From: an uncultured Bacilli bacterium
GTDB lineage: Bacteria; Bacillota_I; Bacilli_A; RF39; UBA660
Length of the DNA: 34,594 nt
Direction of reading: 5' to 3'
NCBI GenBank assembly: GCA_947629265.1
Contig: CANRCZ010000015.1
Location: 1-34,594, forward strand
Below the pieces are notes generated by a model that did not search any database, had not been told where the DNA came from, and worked only from the letters and a program-made list of their open reading frames with translations. Below are positions 8,005-16,600 of this stretch, one piece after another. Within the stretch, counting starts at the first letter, position 1; the number at the start of each line of letters is the position of its first letter. The translations under genes were made by a program, and so were the position numbers.

Positions 8005-8923
8005 AACCCATAACCTGACCACCATTATTATGAATAACTTGCCCTGTCATATAACTTGAATCATCACTCGCTAAAAAGACAAATGTCGGCGCTAATTCAT
8101 AAGGCATAGCCCCTCTAGCCATAGCAGCATCAGAACCTAATGATGGAATTTTCTCTTTTACCCAACAAGCTGGTTGTAGTGGTGTCCAAAAGAAACCTGG
8201 CGCAATAGCATTGACCCTAATATTTTTTAAAGCTAAATTTCTAGCTAATGACCTAGTAAATCCAACAATAGCACCCTTAGTTGTAACATAATCGATCAAC
8301 TGTGGATCACCATAAAAAGTTGTTACTGACGTTAAATTAATAATAGATGAACCCGAATTCATATAAGGTAAAGCTTCCTTAGTTAAATAAAACATACCAT
8401 AGATATTTACTTTCATCGTCCGATCGAACTGTTCATCAGTTATATTTTCTAAACAATCCTGTTGATATTGAACACCAGCATTATTTACTAAAATATCAAT
8501 TTTACCATAAGTTTCCAAAGTTTTTTGAACAATACACTTACAAAAATTCCTATCTGTGATATCACCAGATAATAATAGACAACTACCACCTAAATTTTCA
8601 ATATAGTTTTTTGTCGCTTCAGCATCTATATGTTCATCATAATAAGGAATTACTACTTTAGCCCCCTCTTTAACAAAAGCGATCGCTGCTGCCCTACCTA
8701 GACCACTATCACCACCAGTTATAATAGCAACTTTACCATTTAATTTACCGCTTCCCTTGTAATCGGGATTATCAAATATCGGTAATGGTTGCATTAGATA
8801 TTCCATTCCTACAGCAGTATCCTGTGATTGTTCTGGTGCCATTATTTGATACTCAGTACTTTTTACCCCTATCTTATCATAATAGTTATAATATTGATTT
8901 CCAAAATGATAATCAAAATTCAT
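8003..8923 (-). CDS. SDR-family NAD(P)-dependent oxidoreductase (general stress protein 39-like)
   Basis: 306 aa. A classical short-chain dehydrogenase with an N-terminal extension of about 60 aa, as in the YhdF/YdaD/GSP39 group ('QPLPIFDNPDYKGSGKL' precedes the Rossmann fold). The nucleotide-binding loop is 'TGGDSGLGRA' (about residue 70), the structural motif 'NNAG', the catalytic Ser in 'INLTSVTT' and the catalytic pair in 'YVTTK'. The C-terminus 'TGQVIHNNGG' is typical. It should reduce or oxidise a small carbonyl/alcohol substrate with NAD(P)H in the cytoplasm; the substrate is unknown. ATG start with a GGGGGGAT site. It stands alone between the 245-aa gene and recombinase 2 in element 2 and looks like cargo, perhaps for stress tolerance (inference). 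Confidence 0.88.
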   Translation of the reverse strand: MNFDYHFGNQYYNYYDKIGVKSTEYQIMAPEQSQDTAVGMEYLMQPLPIFDNPDYKGSGKLNGKVAIITGGDSGLGRAAAIAFVKEGAKVVIPYYDEHIDAEATKNYIENLGGSCLLLSGDITDRNFCKCIVQKTLETYGKIDILVNNAGVQYQQDCLENITDEQFDRTMKVNIYGMFYLTKEALPYMNSGSSIINLTSVTTFYGDPQLIDYVTTKGAIVGFTRSLARNLALKNIRVNAIAPGFFWTPLQPACWVKEKIPSLGSDAAMARGAMPYELAPTFVFLASDDSSYMTGQVIHNNGGQVMG

Positions 8924-8981
8924 AATATCCCCCCTACTTTTAATATATGATAAAGTAGTATTTATGCCTTAATAAAATATA

Positions 8982-10655
8982 TTAAAGGTAGTTAACATGG
9001 TAGTAAACTTTATATCTTTTAGTACCTACTGTATCGTATCCCCTTTTAAATTCATAATCATAACATAATTTCATATCATTTTTTTTATAAGATAAATAAA
9101 TATCTAAATTCATATGATTTTTATCATTATCAATTTTAGATACAACTATATGATCTAATAAGTAACTTACTATTTTATCAGTAATATCTTTAGAATTTAG
9201 TTTTAATTTGATATTACTTAAAAGTTCATCATAAGTATCAATATCACTATTATTAAATTGATATAATTTATTTAATTCCATTTTTAATTTTTTTAATTGT
9301 TCATTAAATAATTTATTTTTTTTATCAAATTCTTGATTAGATAAACTACCTTGAATATTAAGGTCTAATATCTTATCTTTTTTATTATATAGTTCATCGA
9401 TCTTACTTTTTTTTAATAAAATATCTTTATCGATATCGTAATTAGTTTGTAAGTATTTATAATTATTAATTAAAATATCACTTACTTTATTTAAATCGAT
9501 TTTTAATTTAGATATTAAATCTTTAAAGATATTATCTAGTTCTGATTCTCTAATATTAGGTGAATCACAACTTTCTTTACCATTTTTTAAGTATGTTGAA
9601 CATACCCAAGTAATATCTTTTTTATTTTTTCTAAATTCTCTTCTATGAAAGACAGTATTATCATATTTACAATATATTTTTGCACTATATAAGTACCTAT
9701 TTTTATATATATTTTTATTTTTCTTTCTTTCACTAAAAGCTTTCTTTCGATCTAATAATCTCTCATTAGCGAGATGCCATAAATTTTCATCGATAATCGG
9801 TGGTATTCTTTTTTTATCTTCATAGATTATCCAATCATCACTATCAAAATATTTTATTTTTTTGGTCATGTAGTCGATAATTTCGGATTTTTTAGCACAG
9901 TAATAACCTTTATATTTAGGATTAGAAATCATCCTAGAAATGGTTGAAATACACCATTTTCTACCTCTACATGTCTTTAAACCATCATCATTTAATTTTT
10001 TTACGATAGCTGAAAGTGATAACTGGTCGATACTGTATAGTTCGTATATTTTTCTAACTACTTGAGCTTCTTCTTCGATGATATTTAATAATCCTGTTTG
10101 TTTATCTTTTTTATAACCATATAACATATCATTACCGAGGATTTCTCCACGTTCTATAGCCCTATTCATTCCAAATTTAACCCGTTCTGATAGTCTTCTT
10201 ATTTCATCTTGCGCCATCGAAGCCATGATAGTAAGTCTTAATTCAGCATCTGGTAACGCTGTATTTATATTATCGTTAACAAATAATACTGCTACACCAT
10301 ATGATAAAAGTTCTCTCGTATATTTAATACTATCTAAGGTGTTTCTTGAAAATCTAGATATTTCTTTCGTGATTATTAGATCAAATTTACCAAGTCTTGC
10401 ATCTTCGATCATCCTCATAAAGTTATCTCTTTTAATATCACTTGTACCAGTTATACCATCATCGACATAACCGGGTATATAAGTCCAATTATGATTTTTT
10501 TTAATGTACTGTTCAAAATGTTCAACTTGATTTTGTAAGGATTTTTTTTGTTCTAAATGATCAGTTGATACTCTAGCGTAATCGGTTACTTTAAGTTTTA
10601 AACTAGTTAGTGGTAAACCTTTATTTAATTCTTTTCTAATTGTATATAAATCCAA
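8982..10655 (-). CDS. Large serine recombinase (integrase of element 2)
   Basis: 557 aa from the chosen TTG start. Resolvase domain with the catalytic serine in 'DYARVSTD' (about Ser30) and 'KEISRFSRNT'; recombinase domain with 'LYGYKKDK' and 'ISRMISNPKYKGYYCAKK'; then a zinc-ribbon region and a long coiled coil. The zinc ribbon is unusual: 'IYCKYDN' lacks the second Cys of the first CxxC, while later Cys residues ('WVCSTY', 'ESCDSP') remain. The start is TTG at 10655, 'LDLYTIRKELNKG', a common N-terminus for this subgroup, preceded by GAGG at a good distance; the ORF track's GTG at 10670 is less likely. The gene overlaps the end of the 58-aa gene by 20 nt, so translation is probably coupled. 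It lies near the right end of its element. Confidence 0.92.
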   Translation of the reverse strand: MDLYTIRKELNKGLPLTSLKLKVTDYARVSTDHLEQKKSLQNQVEHFEQYIKKNHNWTYIPGYVDDGITGTSDIKRDNFMRMIEDARLGKFDLIITKEISRFSRNTLDSIKYTRELLSYGVAVLFVNDNINTALPDAELRLTIMASMAQDEIRRLSERVKFGMNRAIERGEILGNDMLYGYKKDKQTGLLNIIEEEAQVVRKIYELYSIDQLSLSAIVKKLNDDGLKTCRGRKWCISTISRMISNPKYKGYYCAKKSEIIDYMTKKIKYFDSDDWIIYEDKKRIPPIIDENLWHLANERLLDRKKAFSERKKNKNIYKNRYLYSAKIYCKYDNTVFHRREFRKNKKDITWVCSTYLKNGKESCDSPNIRESELDNIFKDLISKLKIDLNKVSDILINNYKYLQTNYDIDKDILLKKSKIDELYNKKDKILDLNIQGSLSNQEFDKKNKLFNEQLKKLKMELNKLYQFNNSDIDTYDELLSNIKLKLNSKDITDKIVSYLLDHIVVSKIDNDKNHMNLDIYLSYKKNDMKLCYDYEFKRGYDTVGTKRYKVYYHVNYL

Positions 10656-10812
10656 TTTTATTATCCTCACTAAGATTTGTTTTTAATAATTTTAGTTCTT
10701 TTAAAATATTTTCTTCGGTATATTTATACATTTTATAGGATATTTTATCACTATTAAATAGCTCTTTATTGATAAAAACCGCTAAGGAAAGGATTAGTTC
10801 TTTATCTTTCAT
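10636..10812 (-). CDS. 58-aa protein upstream of recombinase 2
   Basis: Not in the ORF track. ATG after an AAAGGTGATG site. The sequence starts 'MKDKELILSLAVFINKELFN' and continues with 'ISYKMYKYTEENILKEL', a short helical protein reminiscent of the SHOCT-like small genes often seen before serine recombinases in Bacillota. Its stop lies 18 nt inside the recombinase gene (different frame). It begins about 80 bp from the right att site. Candidate excision or control factor; no function is proven. Confidence 0.7.
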   Translation of the reverse strand: MKDKELILSLAVFINKELFNSDKISYKMYKYTEENILKELKLLKTNLSEDNKIGFIYN

Positions 10813-10867
10813 TTATCATCACCTTTAGTTAAAAATATGAAAAATATTATTAAATAATGCTTGAAAG

Positions 10868-10900
10868 TGACTTTTTATTGTTACTTTAAGAGAACCTCAA
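10868..10900. other. attR of element 2
   Basis: Element arm CTTTTTATTGTTACTTTAAGA followed by GA (10892-10893) and the SBP codons ACCTCAAGCT. A TGA at 10868 closes the SBP frame within the element. Confidence 0.75.
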
Positions 10901-11305
10901 GCTCTACAATTAGAAAATGGTGGATATGGTCATGTTGTTGCTTCATTAGGTGAGTTAGGTGGAACTGTTCCATATACGACTTACAATATGAAAAAAAGCT
11001 ACTTAGAGGCTAATCCCGACGTAGCTAAAGGGTTCTCAAATGCTATCAACAAAGGTTTAGATTATGTTCATAGTCATAGTGCTAGTGAAATAGCTGAGGT
11101 AATTACTAGTTATTTCCCAGATGTATCTAAAAATGATTTAACTAAAATTATTGAAAGATATATCAGTATCGATTCTTGGTTTGACAATACTTATATAGCT
11201 GAAAAGGATTTCAATCATATTCAAGAAATTATCGATAATGCTGGTGAACTATCAAAACAAGCACCTTATAATAAGTTAGTTGATACAACTTATGCACCAA
11301 GATAA
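10892..11305 (+). pseudogene. C-terminal fragment of ABC substrate-binding protein gene
   Basis: In-frame continuation of the fragment at 6972-7123. It reads 'EPQALQLENGGYGHVVASLG' and continues to 'ISIDSWFDNTYIAEKDF' and the stop at 11305. This matches the C-terminal lobe of NitT/TauT-type binding proteins (NMT1-like). The ORF track start (ATG 10988) is internal; no ribosome binding site precedes it. The 3' end overlaps the ATPase start, as expected for an SBP-ATPase-permease operon. The substrate cannot be told from sequence (sulfonate, nitrate, thiamine-precursor or similar). Confidence 0.85.
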
Positions 11306-11714
11306 AATTTTAAATATTAAAAATCTTAGAAAAATTTATCATACGAAAAGGGATGAAACACTCGCTATTGATAATTTTTCTTTTGATTTAAAGAAAGGTG
11401 AATTTGTTTCGATAGTAGGACCATCTGGTTGTGGTAAATCGACTATTTTATCAATTATTGTAGGACTATTAGAACCAAGTAGTGGTGAAATTGAATATGG
11501 TGATAATATCAAAATGGGTTATATGTTACAGGATGATAGTCTGTTTGAATTTAGAACTATTTTAAAGAATTGTCTATTAGGTCTTGAAATCAATCACGAT
11601 CTAACTGATGAAAACAAGGAATATGTTATTAAATTACTTAAAACGTATGGTCTTAAAGATTTTTTAAATAGCTATCCAGAAAATCTATCTGGTGGTATGA
11701 GGCAAAGAGTAGCT
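11292..11714 (+). pseudogene. 5' part of ABC transporter ATPase gene, interrupted by element 3
   Basis: About 141 codons of a TauB/SsuB-like ATPase: Walker A 'GPSGCGKST', Q-loop 'GYMLQDDSLF', signature 'LSGGMRQRVA', then a chance TGA two bases inside the element. Walker B and the H-loop lie 10.5 kb away at 22263-22642. The start ATG at 11292 overlaps the end of the SBP gene (the ORF track used an upstream TTG). As it stands the product lacks half of the nucleotide-binding domain. Confidence 0.9.
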
Positions 11715-11735
11715 TGAATATGTTAAAGACACTTT
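11700..11735. other. attL of element 3
   Basis: ATPase codons GGCAAAGAGTAGCTT joined to the element arm GAATATGTTAAAGACACTTT. Candidate crossover GT at 11709-11710. Confidence 0.8.
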
Positions 11736-11744
11736 TATAGACAT

Positions 11745-11770
11745 AAAAAAAGTATCTGAGATACTTTTTA
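11745..11770. terminator. Bidirectional terminator at the left end of element 3
   Basis: AAAAAGTATC/GATACTTTTT stem with a 3-nt loop and T/A runs on both sides, between the att site and the stop of the 262-aa gene. Confidence 0.8.
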
Positions 11771-11774
11771 AAAT

Positions 11775-12563
11775 TTATTTTTTTATTTTTTGTAGTTCAA
11801 CACTTTTTTCATCTTCGTACTCATCCGCAGTATCTTCTAGCCATCTAAGGAAATTTTTTAAATCATTGTTTCTTATTTCATCGAATTGTGCTTCTGATAA
11901 TGCTATAAACTCTGGCATATGAGCATAGTATCTATCTTTGATTTGGATTTTGCTACTTGGATATATCTCATTTTCCCATACATCGTCTTTTCCTAGTTTA
12001 TGTTTAGACTCTTTAAATGTTAAATATGTTTCTGGATTGTTACCAAGGGCTATTTTTTCACTTAAATCTTTAACGTTATATATAATAGCATCTAATAGCC
12101 TTTCAGCATCTTTAAAGTTAATGTTTCCCTCTGAATCGATATGAAAATCTAAGTCTAAAAGTCTTTGTTCTTCAGCATCGGATAATTTTTCTGATTTACC
12201 TTTATTAATATCATTTAAAACTGATAATAAGCTTTGACATTTTTTCTTTAAAATAGATGTATATTTTTTAAAATATTGTAGTGAGTATGGTTCAAAGTAA
12301 TATTTATATGCAGTAGCGATATCTTCCATTTCTTTTTGTTTTAAATTTGGATTTTCTTCGATCATTTTCTTATTTAAAAATGTTTTGATTTCATCTTCGG
12401 TAATAGTGATATCTACCTTGTTTATAAATTCTTCGATATCTGATAATTTTAAAGCGTCAAAAAGTATCATTTTGATTATATCTGGTTCGATGAAATATTC
12501 ATCTTCTCTATTATCTTCACACGTGTCTGTTATATTTACATATTTTATTGTTTCCTCATCCAT
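11775..12563 (-). CDS. Uncharacterised acidic 262-aa protein (element 3 cargo)
   Basis: Not recognised. A soluble, strongly charged and mainly helical protein with an acidic N-terminus ('DTCEDNREDEYFIEP'), a central Lys-rich helix ('FKKYTSILKKKCQSLL') and an acidic C-terminal helix ('WLEDTADEYEDEKS'). No signal peptide, membrane helix or catalytic motif is visible. ATG start with GGGAGG; a likely -10 TATAAT stands just upstream. It has its own terminator at 11745-11770 and lies next to attL. A regulatory or protein-binding role is possible, but the sequence does not say. Confidence 0.7.
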   Translation of the reverse strand: MDEETIKYVNITDTCEDNREDEYFIEPDIIKMILFDALKLSDIEEFINKVDITITEDEIKTFLNKKMIEENPNLKQKEMEDIATAYKYYFEPYSLQYFKKYTSILKKKCQSLLSVLNDINKGKSEKLSDAEEQRLLDLDFHIDSEGNINFKDAERLLDAIIYNVKDLSEKIALGNNPETYLTFKESKHKLGKDDVWENEIYPSSKIQIKDRYYAHMPEFIALSEAQFDEIRNNDLKNFLRWLEDTADEYEDEKSVELQKIKK

Positions 12564-12676
12564 AATAAAACCTCCCTTTCTGATATTATAGCATAATTTA
12601 AAATATTTGAAACATTTTTTTAATATTTATGATAATTTCACTTTTTAATAAATTATTTCATCATAATTATATAAAA

Positions 12677-12708
12677 AATAGAAAGCATATGATTATATAC
12701 TTTCTATT
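12677..12708 (-). terminator. Terminator of the protease/cohesin operon
   Basis: AATAGAAAG/CTTTCTATT stem followed on the minus strand by a T run, directly after the stop codon at 12713. Confidence 0.75.
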
Positions 12709-12712
12709 AATT

Positions 12713-13594
12713 TTAGTATCTTTTATTTTTAACAACAGCGAAACAAGCTCCTGATAATAATGCTACTCCACCTAATGTACCACCTATTATTAATCCTAAA
12801 TTAAGTTTTTTAGTATCAGTTTCTTCTTCTAATGTACTTGTAGATTGATTAGTAGTAGTACTATCAGAAATAATTGTGCTATCACTAATGTTGGAATTCA
12901 AATCTTCTTCTAAACTAGTTTCTTCATCGATTTTTTCTTCTTCATCAGTAGTATTTTTATCTGAATTATCTTTGTTAGCTGATGCTTTGTTATCAGAACT
13001 TTTGTCTGAAGAAGATCCAGAACCTTTTGATGAGCTACCTGATGAACCAGTTGAAGAACCAGTTGAGCTACTTGAACTACCTCCAGTTTGATTTTCTATA
13101 GTTGTAACTTTATAGCTAAAATCTTTGTTAGAACTTGATTTATCAATATCGATCTTTTTTGATGCCCAACTATTATCTACGACTGTTAATTTAGTACATT
13201 CTACTGAATATTTAACATCTTTTTTTGATGAGGTTTCAAAGACAATATTTCCAAGTGTTAACTCTTTTTTATCGTTTAAAAGATTGTAATCAGTTCCAAC
13301 ACCACCAGATGCAATGATAACTGTTAAAGTATTATCTTTATAGTTGTATTCTTTAGTGTATTTACTTTTAGATATTTTGCTATCAAATTCAAATTGTTTA
13401 ACTTTGATGTTGCTACTGATTTTAAAAGTTACATCGACTCCACCTATAAATCCATCATCAAAACTAAGTGTAGTTTTAATTTTGCCATTACTAGTTTCAC
13501 TGTATGTTACTTTAGTAGCTGCATGTGCAGAGGTAACTGACATAAGGGTAGCAATTAATAATACTGCTATAGTTGTTATAAATTTTTTTGACAT
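12713..13594 (-). CDS. Cohesin-like domain protein with C-terminal membrane anchor
   Basis: 293 aa from the ATG at 13594, which has an AAGGAG site; the ORF track's earlier GTG lies in that site. Order of parts: signal peptide (about 1-28, ending 'SAHAA'); one beta-rich domain of about 140 aa resembling a cohesin/carbohydrate-binding fold ('VDVTFKISSNIKVKQFEFD', 'LTVIIASGGVG', 'LGNIVFETSSK'); a long Ser/Gly- then Asp/Glu/Thr-rich stalk (about 165-255); a membrane helix ('LGLIIGGTLGGVALLSGACF') and the basic tail KNKRY. It lies 12 bp behind the dockerin-bearing M60 protease gene on the same strand, which suggests it holds that enzyme on the cell surface. The cohesin assignment is by pattern, not by a profile search. 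Confidence 0.65.
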   Translation of the reverse strand: MSKKFITTIAVLLIATLMSVTSAHAATKVTYSETSNGKIKTTLSFDDGFIGGVDVTFKISSNIKVKQFEFDSKISKSKYTKEYNYKDNTLTVIIASGGVGTDYNLLNDKKELTLGNIVFETSSKKDVKYSVECTKLTVVDNSWASKKIDIDKSSSNKDFSYKVTTIENQTGGSSSSSTGSSTGSSGSSSKGSGSSSDKSSDNKASANKDNSDKNTTDEEEKIDEETSLEEDLNSNISDSTIISDSTTTNQSTSTLEEETDTKKLNLGLIIGGTLGGVALLSGACFAVVKNKRY

Positions 13595-13606
13595 AATTTT
13601 CACTCC

Positions 13607-16600
13607 TTATTTCTTTTCACTAGTAAAGGTCATTTCACTTAATTCATTATAAGATGGTAAGTTATCGATAGCCATAGAGGTACTTGTAATTCTTTGACCA
13701 TCGTTAGTTAAAGCATCTTTTACTCTGTACAAGTAAGCGCGAATACTAGTTTTATTATTAACCATTTTTTCGTATTGTTCTTTAGTCATAACATATAACC
13801 ATGTACCCTCTGCCACATCGTAAACTTTCATATCATCTGTAACATTGGCGAAGATAAGTTGATATCCACTATATATGTTATCTTTATTGAATGTTTTAGC
13901 GAATGCATCAGCAATAGTTATAAGGTTAAATGCTGGGTTACCTCTATATGTACCTTTAATTACGACAGAACCTGCTTCGATAATACTATCTTTATCATTT
14001 TCACATCCATCTTTTAAATAACAATAATCTTCTGTTACTTTACCGATAGATGGTTTATTATCTGTAGTCATTGAAATATCAATATTGTCACCAGGAGGTG
14101 CTATAATATCAATTTCTGCACCAGATAATACTTGTTTACCTACTGCTTCTATTTTTACGTATGAAATATCATCGTATGTATATAGTTGATTTTCATTATT
14201 AGTACCAGCTTCAACAAAGTATACAATTTCTTCTGGATTTTCTTTAGTTACATTAAATGTACCTTGACGAACGGCTGTCCATTCGTTTTTATCACGACTT
14301 ACAGATATTTTATAATCTCTAATTGTATTAGCGTTTAATTCACCGTTTTCAGTTAAAGCTCTATATTTAATACCACTTAATGATAACTTAGTATTTAAGT
14401 TAATGATTACATAAGCATTATCTGTATTTTTAGATGACTCTTCAATTTTTTTAGTACCATTAAATCCAGTAGTTTTATTACCATCGATTAAATTATTAAC
14501 TTTTAATTTTGAATAATCGAATTTTTCATCTTCGTAATCGATAACCTCACCATCTTCTTTTACATTTGATTCAATTGTGAAATTATCTTTTTTAATACTA
14601 CCATCGTGAGCAACTTTAACCTCATCTAAAGTTTTTTCATCTACTTTATTAAGTAGGTAGTCATATGCCACGACTTTGTATGTAAAGGCACGGTTGTTGA
14701 CAGATCCGATATTATCAGTAAATGTATTAGTTTTACCATCAACAAAACCTATTGACTCATCATTACGAAGAATTTCGTATCCTAAGATTTTGTCGCTATC
14801 TTTATCGATATTGAAATTGATAGTTACACGTTTTTCCTCACTATTCATATCTTCAATATTTGCTGTAATACTAGAGCTTTCAGCTTTAGTACCACCACCT
14901 AAACGGTATCTTCTAGCTTCATCATTTAGATAGTAAATAGCTCTAGTTTCTTTTTCTAGTTTTAGATTTTTTAATTCTTCTTTAACTTTATCGTTAGCTT
15001 TTAAGCCCCAAGTTTCAAAATAATCAGTTAAATCTTTTTCAGCTGCCATACTTGCAAGAACGATTAATAATTGATCTTTATCATATTTATTTACGTTATT
15101 ATAAGTTCTTGATAATTTATTTATCTTAGCGAAAATAGAATTTTCATCTTCAAAAGTTTTATTATCATCATACGCTAAATGTAGTTGCCAGTACATTCCT
15201 AATTGAACAAAGACATTTTGAGCTCTACCTAATGTATGAGAGGTAACTTTTTCATATATTTTTTCATATATTTTGCTTGTTTCTAAACGAGATTTATCTT
15301 TATCATTACTTGTTTGGGCAAGTAAACTATAAACGTTGTTAGTAACCTCAGCAAAGACTAAATTTGATTGATTTATTTGGTGTCCAATTTCATGACTTAT
15401 ACCCCATCCAAAGTAGCCAGTTGCATCACTAGTATTCTTTTTAGCTTGAACAAGTCCAGCGATAGAACCATAACCTATTCCAATATGATAGCCACCAGCA
15501 TACATGAATGCGCCATCGAACATTGTCATATAACGAATGTTTATTCTAGAATTAGGTATTCTATTTATTATTTCACTAGCATCTTTAGATAGTCCTTTAT
15601 GACGATAGAATAATTCCATCATCTCTGTAAAGGCTTCCGTTGACTCATATAGACGGTTTTCTTTATCATCTTTAAGTGTATCTAGAGCATCTTTAACAGC
15701 AGTTGCGGATACAGACCATAATCCGTATTTAGTAGCGATTTCAGTTGAATCTAAAGGACCAGTTCCTTTTTTATCATCTTCCTTTAAAGTACTAACATAG
15801 TTATCTAATTCCTTAATATAATTACTTATTGCTTCTTCCTTTTTAGCTTTATCATCAAGTAAAGTAGTATCTAATACTGGTATTTTAGTACCACCACTTA
15901 CTCTTATTTTTATCGGATTATTAGCATCAGGTTTAGACGTATAACGAACATATACGCTTCCACCTCTTTCAGATGAAGCACTACCAATCGTTGGAATATC
16001 GATTATATTTTGACCTTTTTTTAATTTATAGCCACTCTTATTCCAAGCATTAGCTTCAGCATTATATTGAGTGAATACAATCTCAGCATTAACCTCATCA
16101 CCTAATTTACCTTTAGAGGTTCCAACATAGACTGTTAATGTTTTATCGGTTTCAGGTCTTGCAACAACACCTAATGGTTGATAATCGCTGATTTGCATTG
16201 CGAAACCTAAGTTACCATTAAGACTGTTAGATATATTTGGATTTAAGGTAATGATATCAGCCTTAGCTTCATCATTAAGGATCTTTTCAGCATAATCTAA
16301 ATCAGCTAAAACACTTTCTTTATAAGGTGAATATTCATCATGATCTTGTGTATTAGCTCTTTTTCTTAATTCTTCAATTTTATTGATATCTACACCATCA
16401 GCTAATTCTAGACGCATATCATCAGTAAATAATTTAGCTACGTCATCAACTAATGAGTCATATTCATAGAATTTTACCTCAGCTACTTGAACTAAATTAG
16501 CATTTTGAGCATTAGTAAGACCAAATTGAATAGCATTAGCTGTAATTGGATCTTCTAATTTTACAACATAGTATGGACGATTATTTTTATCTTTTTTAGC

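Larger units (their letters stand above)
7122..10893. mobile_element. Complete serine-recombinase element 2 (about 3.77 kb) inserted in the SBP gene
   Basis: Ends defined by the split SBP gene: left ...TCATTATTT-GA-TGATAAAG..., right ...CTTTAAGA-GA-ACCTCAAG.... Removing 3770 bp restores TTT-GAA-CCT in frame. The two ends are inverted copies of each other (TAAAGTAACAATAA perfect, 14 bp). Joined, they give a palindrome centred on GA with 18 of 22 arm positions symmetric. Contents: 245-aa unknown, SDR, 58-aa small gene, recombinase 2. No conjugation or replication gene. Confidence 0.85.

Noticed and set aside
11280-11717. ABC ATPase ORF as a complete short gene
   Set aside because: It stops two bases inside element 3 and lacks Walker B and the H-loop, which are found in frame at 22263.
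11700-11720. TGA at 11715-11717 as a recoded tryptophan or read-through codon
   Set aside because: The direct repeat and distant in-frame continuation explain it as an insertion junction, and TGA serves as a normal stop elsewhere (for example the gene at 29659).
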